From the NCBI GenBank assembly GCA_934771675.1, contig CAKVMF010000037.1, positions 1 to 8,676 of the forward strand: DNA of 8,676 nt. Direction: 5' to 3'. Position 1 is the first letter of the stretch, and each line of letters begins with the position of its first letter. A program made the position numbers and the translations under genes. Origin of the DNA: an uncultured Clostridia bacterium. Lineage in GTDB: Bacteria; Bacillota; Clostridia; Christensenellales; UBA1242. This document shows, in pieces, positions 6,182 through 8,676 of the stretch. A model generated the notes under the pieces. That model saw nothing but the letters and a program-made list of their open reading frames with translations. It was not told the DNA's origin and made no database searches.

Positions 6182-6987
6182 TAATTAAATTCCTCTTTTA
6201 ACACAAAATTATTTCCGTGTTTACTTTGAAATGATAGCCTAACAAAAACGTCTTTGTCAAGCACTAAGTTTTGACTTTCAAAAAACTTTACATAATTTAA
6301 ATATGCAAGCTCTGGAGTGTTGTTATTTTCGGATAAATGCGACAAAACAAAACATTTTGTTCCATGCTCAAACAGGTATTTTGCAAAGTCTAGTGACTGC
6401 GAGTTTGAAAGGTGTCCTTTTATGCCGTCAATACGTTGTTTAACAATAAGCGGATATCTTCCACCCCAAAGCATATCTTCATCATAATTTGATTCAATAA
6501 AAACTATTTTTGCACCTTCAAGTTCTTTTTTTGCGACCGATGTAACAATGCCCGTGTCGGTAATAAAGCCTACTTTTGATTTGCTTGAAAAAACTTTAAC
6601 AACAAACCCAACTGGTGCAACAGCATCATGCGAAAGCGTAATTGGTGTAACTTCAAAATCTCCAACTGAAAATGTAATTTCATTAAAGGTTTTAAGCTTG
6701 CCTTCTTTGAAGGGTATATCTTGAATAATTTTTTCAGCAGCAAGTGTTTCATGAACAAAAATATCCATGTCATACTTTTTTGCCAAAACTTCAAGTGATT
6801 TTATGTGGTCACTATGCTCGTGTGTTATCAAAACAGCTGTTATATTTTCAAGTTTTTCGCCAATGTCAGCAAGTTCTTCTTTGAGTTTTTTTTCACCAAG
6901 CCCAACATCAATCAATATTTTTGTTTCGCCATAGCAAACAAATGTTGAATTTGCCTTGCTCCCTGATGCCAAATTTACTATACGCAT
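6181..6987 (-). CDS. walJ: Metallo-beta-lactamase-fold hydrolase, WalJ/YycJ-like
   Basis: This 268-residue protein opens with the YycJ-type N-terminus (MRIVNLASGSKANST). The metallo-beta-lactamase metal motif THEHSDH is at 55-61 (His56, His58, Asp60, His61). Further probable ligands are His120 (LSHDA), Asp144 (TDTG) and His217 (LSHLSE), with GHLSN at 191-195 also conserved in the family. YycJ/WalJ proteins resemble RNase Z and exonuclease-type phosphodiesterases and have been linked to DNA processing and wall homeostasis in Firmicutes. The exact reaction is not readable from sequence. The length matches the family and there is no signal peptide, so it is cytoplasmic. No walRK genes, its usual neighbours, are visible here, so the symbol rests on sequence resemblance alone. 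An AGGAGA ribosome site supports the start. It heads the four-gene cluster that ends with tadA. Confidence 0.9.
   Translation of the reverse strand: MRIVNLASGSKANSTFVCYGETKILIDVGLGEKKLKEELADIGEKLENITAVLITHEHSDHIKSLEVLAKKYDMDIFVHETLAAEKIIQDIPFKEGKLKTFNEITFSVGDFEVTPITLSHDAVAPVGFVVKVFSSKSKVGFITDTGIVTSVAKKELEGAKIVFIESNYDEDMLWGGRYPLIVKQRIDGIKGHLSNSQSLDFAKYLFEHGTKCFVLSHLSENNNTPELAYLNYVKFFESQNLVLDKDVFVRLSFQSKHGNNFVLKEEFN
6191..6196 (-). promoter_or_regulatory. Ribosome binding site of the CPBP gene
   Basis: AGAGGA on the coding strand lies nine bases before the ATG at 6181, inside the last codons of the upstream hydrolase gene. It supports this start in combination with the TAATG junction. Confidence 0.6.
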
Positions 6988-6992
6988 AATTT

Positions 6993-6998
6993 TCTCCT
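6993..6998 (-). promoter_or_regulatory. Strong ribosome binding site of the WalJ-like gene
   Basis: AGGAGA on the coding strand, five bases before the ATG at 6987, is the clearest Shine-Dalgarno sequence in the window. It fits the first gene of a transcription unit. Confidence 0.75.
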
Positions 6999-7007
6999 AG
7001 CCATTCT

Positions 7008-7049
7008 ATTTTAACACACCATTTTTAAAAACGAAACAATATTTGTCAA
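7008..7049 (-). promoter_or_regulatory. Possible promoter upstream of the WalJ-like gene
   Basis: The 58-base gap holds two candidate elements on the coding strand. One is an extended -10 (TGT then TAAAAT, with TAAAAT at 7013-7008). The other is a perfect TTGACA at 7049-7044 overlapping the TGA stop of the M1 gene. They are 30 bases apart and so cannot form one promoter. TTGACA pairs instead with a weak AAAAAT after 17 bases (7026-7021). Either could drive the hydrolase-CPBP-M14-tadA cluster. Confidence 0.35.
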
Positions 7050-8554
7050 CTTATGCTAGAAATTATTGCCGTGCCATTCAAGTAGCCATCAAAAAATCCA
7101 TCTAGGTCTGTGTGACACGCTGATTTAAATGCGGAATAAAAATCATTTTTTGTGGCGATTTTAAACTTGTTTGATTGATAGTATTTTTTTAGTCCTTGAA
7201 CTAGTTTTTTCTCGCCAACTGCTTGGCGGAGTGAATCAAACATAATAACCCCTTTAACATAAACCATGTAAGAATACTCGTAATCATTTTGGTATTCGTT
7301 AAGTTTAAGGTTCATTTTTGTGTTAACTTCACCACGGATTGTTTTTATCACATCAACATACAAAAGATAGCTTGAAACGGCACTTTGAACAAAATCATCA
7401 TATGAAACGCCGTAGTTTTGATTATGTTCAAAAAATAGCGCTGTTGAATACTCCGCCAAAGACTCATCCAGCCACGACTCTGTAACCTCGTTGTTTCCAA
7501 CAATTCCATACCACCACTGATGAGCAATTTCATGCACAATAACCTTGTAATATTCAATTTCATCATCAATTGAATCGGAAATATAAACCACGTTTGGATA
7601 TTCCATTCCACCATAAATAAATGGAGTTTTTACAACTGAAAGCGATGCATATGGATACTCCCCAAAAGTGCTGCTGAAATACTTAACCGCATCAGCCGAA
7701 ATTTGCAAACATTTCTCTAAGTTACTGTCAGTTGCATAACCCATGTAATTTATAGTTGTTCCGCCAACAATTGTTGAAACGATTTTTGAATTTTCAGAAA
7801 GACACATGGCAAAATCTCTAACCGCTTTTGCATTTATTTTTGTTGTTGTTTTTTCGCCATTTGTTTTTGTTTCAATCGTTCCAGTTGAACATAAAACATA
7901 CTTTGATGGATAGGAAAAATTCACTTCATAGTTTGCAATATCTGAAAAGAACGGGTCGCCTGTTGAATAGTATGGCGAAAGGTCAAATTTTCCATCAACA
8001 AACTCACAAACAATTGGATACCAATTTCCAATGTTTATGTTGCCATTAAAATAGCCGAGTCTATGCGTGCAATTTGGTATGGTTAAAACAAATTTTATCT
8101 CAATGTTAACCTTGCCATTAACTTCAAGTTTAAACCCAAAGTTTATAGACAAAACATCTTCATCTTCGCCAATCATTTCAATTGGTTTTTCATTGCCATT
8201 AACCTTTACGCTTGCAATTGAAATATCTCCAAAACTTTCGCCGTTTGGAAAACACGTTGCCATGGTTAAAGGCGTGTAAGGCTTAACCATTGCACCCTTT
8301 CTAAACGCTCTTGGATAAAGATGAAAACACAGGTTTTCAAGTTCTGTTCCAGTGGTGTTTTTATAGTCCAAATTTTCTGTTCCAAAAATTTGTTTTGTTT
8401 CATCATTGTATTCAATTTCAAAATTGTAATTTGTTAGTCCTTTTGAAACTTTTTCAACTTCGCTTTTTGTGCAACCTGAAAGCGAAAATGTAGAAATTGC
8501 GACAAAAATCAACAAAATTGACAAAGTAAAAAACTTTTTCAAAAATTTTCCCAT
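7046..8554 (-). CDS. Lipid-anchored M1-family zinc aminopeptidase
   Basis: M1 metallopeptidases remove N-terminal residues from peptides. This 502-residue protein has a basic N-terminus and hydrophobic signal segment ending in a lipobox, LSGC (25-28), predicting cleavage before Cys28 and lipid anchoring on the outer face of the membrane. The catalytic domain shows the M1 substrate motif GGMEY (315-319), the zinc site HEIAH (341-345) followed 18 residues later by Glu364 (WLDES), and a candidate transition-state Tyr432 in VYVKG. Residues 40-300 fit the N-terminal beta-sheet domain. The protein ends at about 500 residues, so the long C-terminal helical domain of PepN-type enzymes is missing. That is common in compact bacterial M1 proteins. 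No clear ribosome site precedes the ATG at 8554, but the signal peptide beginning there supports it. Peptide scavenging or surface protein trimming is inferred. Confidence 0.93.
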   Translation of the reverse strand: MGKFLKKFFTLSILLIFVAISTFSLSGCTKSEVEKVSKGLTNYNFEIEYNDETKQIFGTENLDYKNTTGTELENLCFHLYPRAFRKGAMVKPYTPLTMATCFPNGESFGDISIASVKVNGNEKPIEMIGEDEDVLSINFGFKLEVNGKVNIEIKFVLTIPNCTHRLGYFNGNINIGNWYPIVCEFVDGKFDLSPYYSTGDPFFSDIANYEVNFSYPSKYVLCSTGTIETKTNGEKTTTKINAKAVRDFAMCLSENSKIVSTIVGGTTINYMGYATDSNLEKCLQISADAVKYFSSTFGEYPYASLSVVKTPFIYGGMEYPNVVYISDSIDDEIEYYKVIVHEIAHQWWYGIVGNNEVTESWLDESLAEYSTALFFEHNQNYGVSYDDFVQSAVSSYLLYVDVIKTIRGEVNTKMNLKLNEYQNDYEYSYMVYVKGVIMFDSLRQAVGEKKLVQGLKKYYQSNKFKIATKNDFYSAFKSACHTDLDGFFDGYLNGTAIISSIS

Positions 8555-8606
8555 ACTTTGATTTATGCAAGGTTTGAGTTTTTTATGAAAAAGTTCTTTA
8601 TTCTTT

Positions 8607-8675
8607 TTATATATTTTTTTCTATTTCTTGAACTGCTTGTTCTTTTGAAAACTCACCAAAGTGTCCAGCATAAGC
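8607..8675 (-). CDS. C-terminal 22 codons of an unidentified gene (right edge)
   Basis: The reverse strand is open from the window edge to a TAA at 8609-8607. The tail reads AYAGHFGEFSKEQAVQEIEK followed by Asn-Ile. The helix-like, charged ending and normal codon use resemble the end of a real gene, and it lies 52 bases upstream of the M1 gene on the same strand. The fragment is too short for me to assign a family. The gap after it (8555-8606) shows no convincing terminator or promoter, so co-transcription with the M1 gene is possible. Confidence 0.5.
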   Translation of the reverse strand, partial: AYAGHFGEFSKEQAVQEIEKNI

Positions 8676-8676
8676 T

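Noticed and set aside
8588..8608. Possible hairpin AAAAAG...CTTTTT after the right-edge gene, considered as a terminator
   Set aside because: The six-base stem is almost all A-T, overlaps the stop codon, and has no G+C core, so it is unlikely to terminate transcription.
1..8676. Search for CRISPR arrays, tRNA or rRNA genes, insertion sequences and attachment sites
   Set aside because: I saw no spaced direct repeats, tRNA cloverleaf or rRNA motifs, transposase motifs or long terminal inverted repeats. Coding genes cover nearly everything and the gaps are under 60 bases.

Overview
The window is A+T-rich (roughly two-thirds A+T by eye). Every gene I can support lies on the minus strand, so transcription runs from position 8676 towards position 1. 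The gene set and order suggest a low-GC Firmicute, most likely an uncultured Clostridia-type lineage. The pointers are a GlmU-family gene directly followed by pth and mfd (the Firmicutes glmU-(spoVG)-prs-pth-mfd neighbourhood), a WalJ/YycJ-type hydrolase, a lipobox lipoprotein, and TGA used as a normal stop. The taxonomic guess is inference only.

Layout in direction of transcription: (1) the last 22 codons of an unidentified gene at the right edge; (2) a secreted, lipid-anchored M1 zinc aminopeptidase (7046-8554); (3) a tight four-gene cluster of a WalJ/YycJ-like metallo-beta-lactamase-fold hydrolase (6181-6987), a CPBP/Abi-family intramembrane protease homologue with an unusual acidic tail (5000-6181), an M14 zinc carboxypeptidase-like protein (4131-5000) and the tRNA adenosine deaminase TadA (3689-4141); (4) a GlmU-derived protein that looks catalytically dead (2619-3635), peptidyl-tRNA hydrolase Pth (2024-2605) and the N-terminal 679 residues of the transcription-repair coupling factor Mfd (1-2037, running off the left edge).

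The genes are packed with overlaps or very short gaps. Two TAATG stop/start fusions, an 11-base overlap and a 14-base overlap suggest translational coupling. Only two internal gaps (6988-7045 and 3636-3688) are long enough for promoters, and both hold a perfect TTGACA hexamer on the coding strand. Functionally the window mixes information-processing housekeeping (TadA, Pth, Mfd) with envelope and peptide genes (M1 lipoprotein, M14 peptidase, CPBP protease, WalJ-like hydrolase).

The most unusual item is the 338-residue GlmU-like protein. It occupies the canonical glmU position, but it lacks the N-terminal nucleotide-binding loop, about 60 residues of the substrate domain, the metal-binding Asp (Asn instead) and the acetyltransferase active-site signature. 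It keeps a long left-handed beta-helix. I saw no RNA genes, CRISPR arrays, insertion sequences or convincing terminators. No gene-free stretch exceeds 300 bases.
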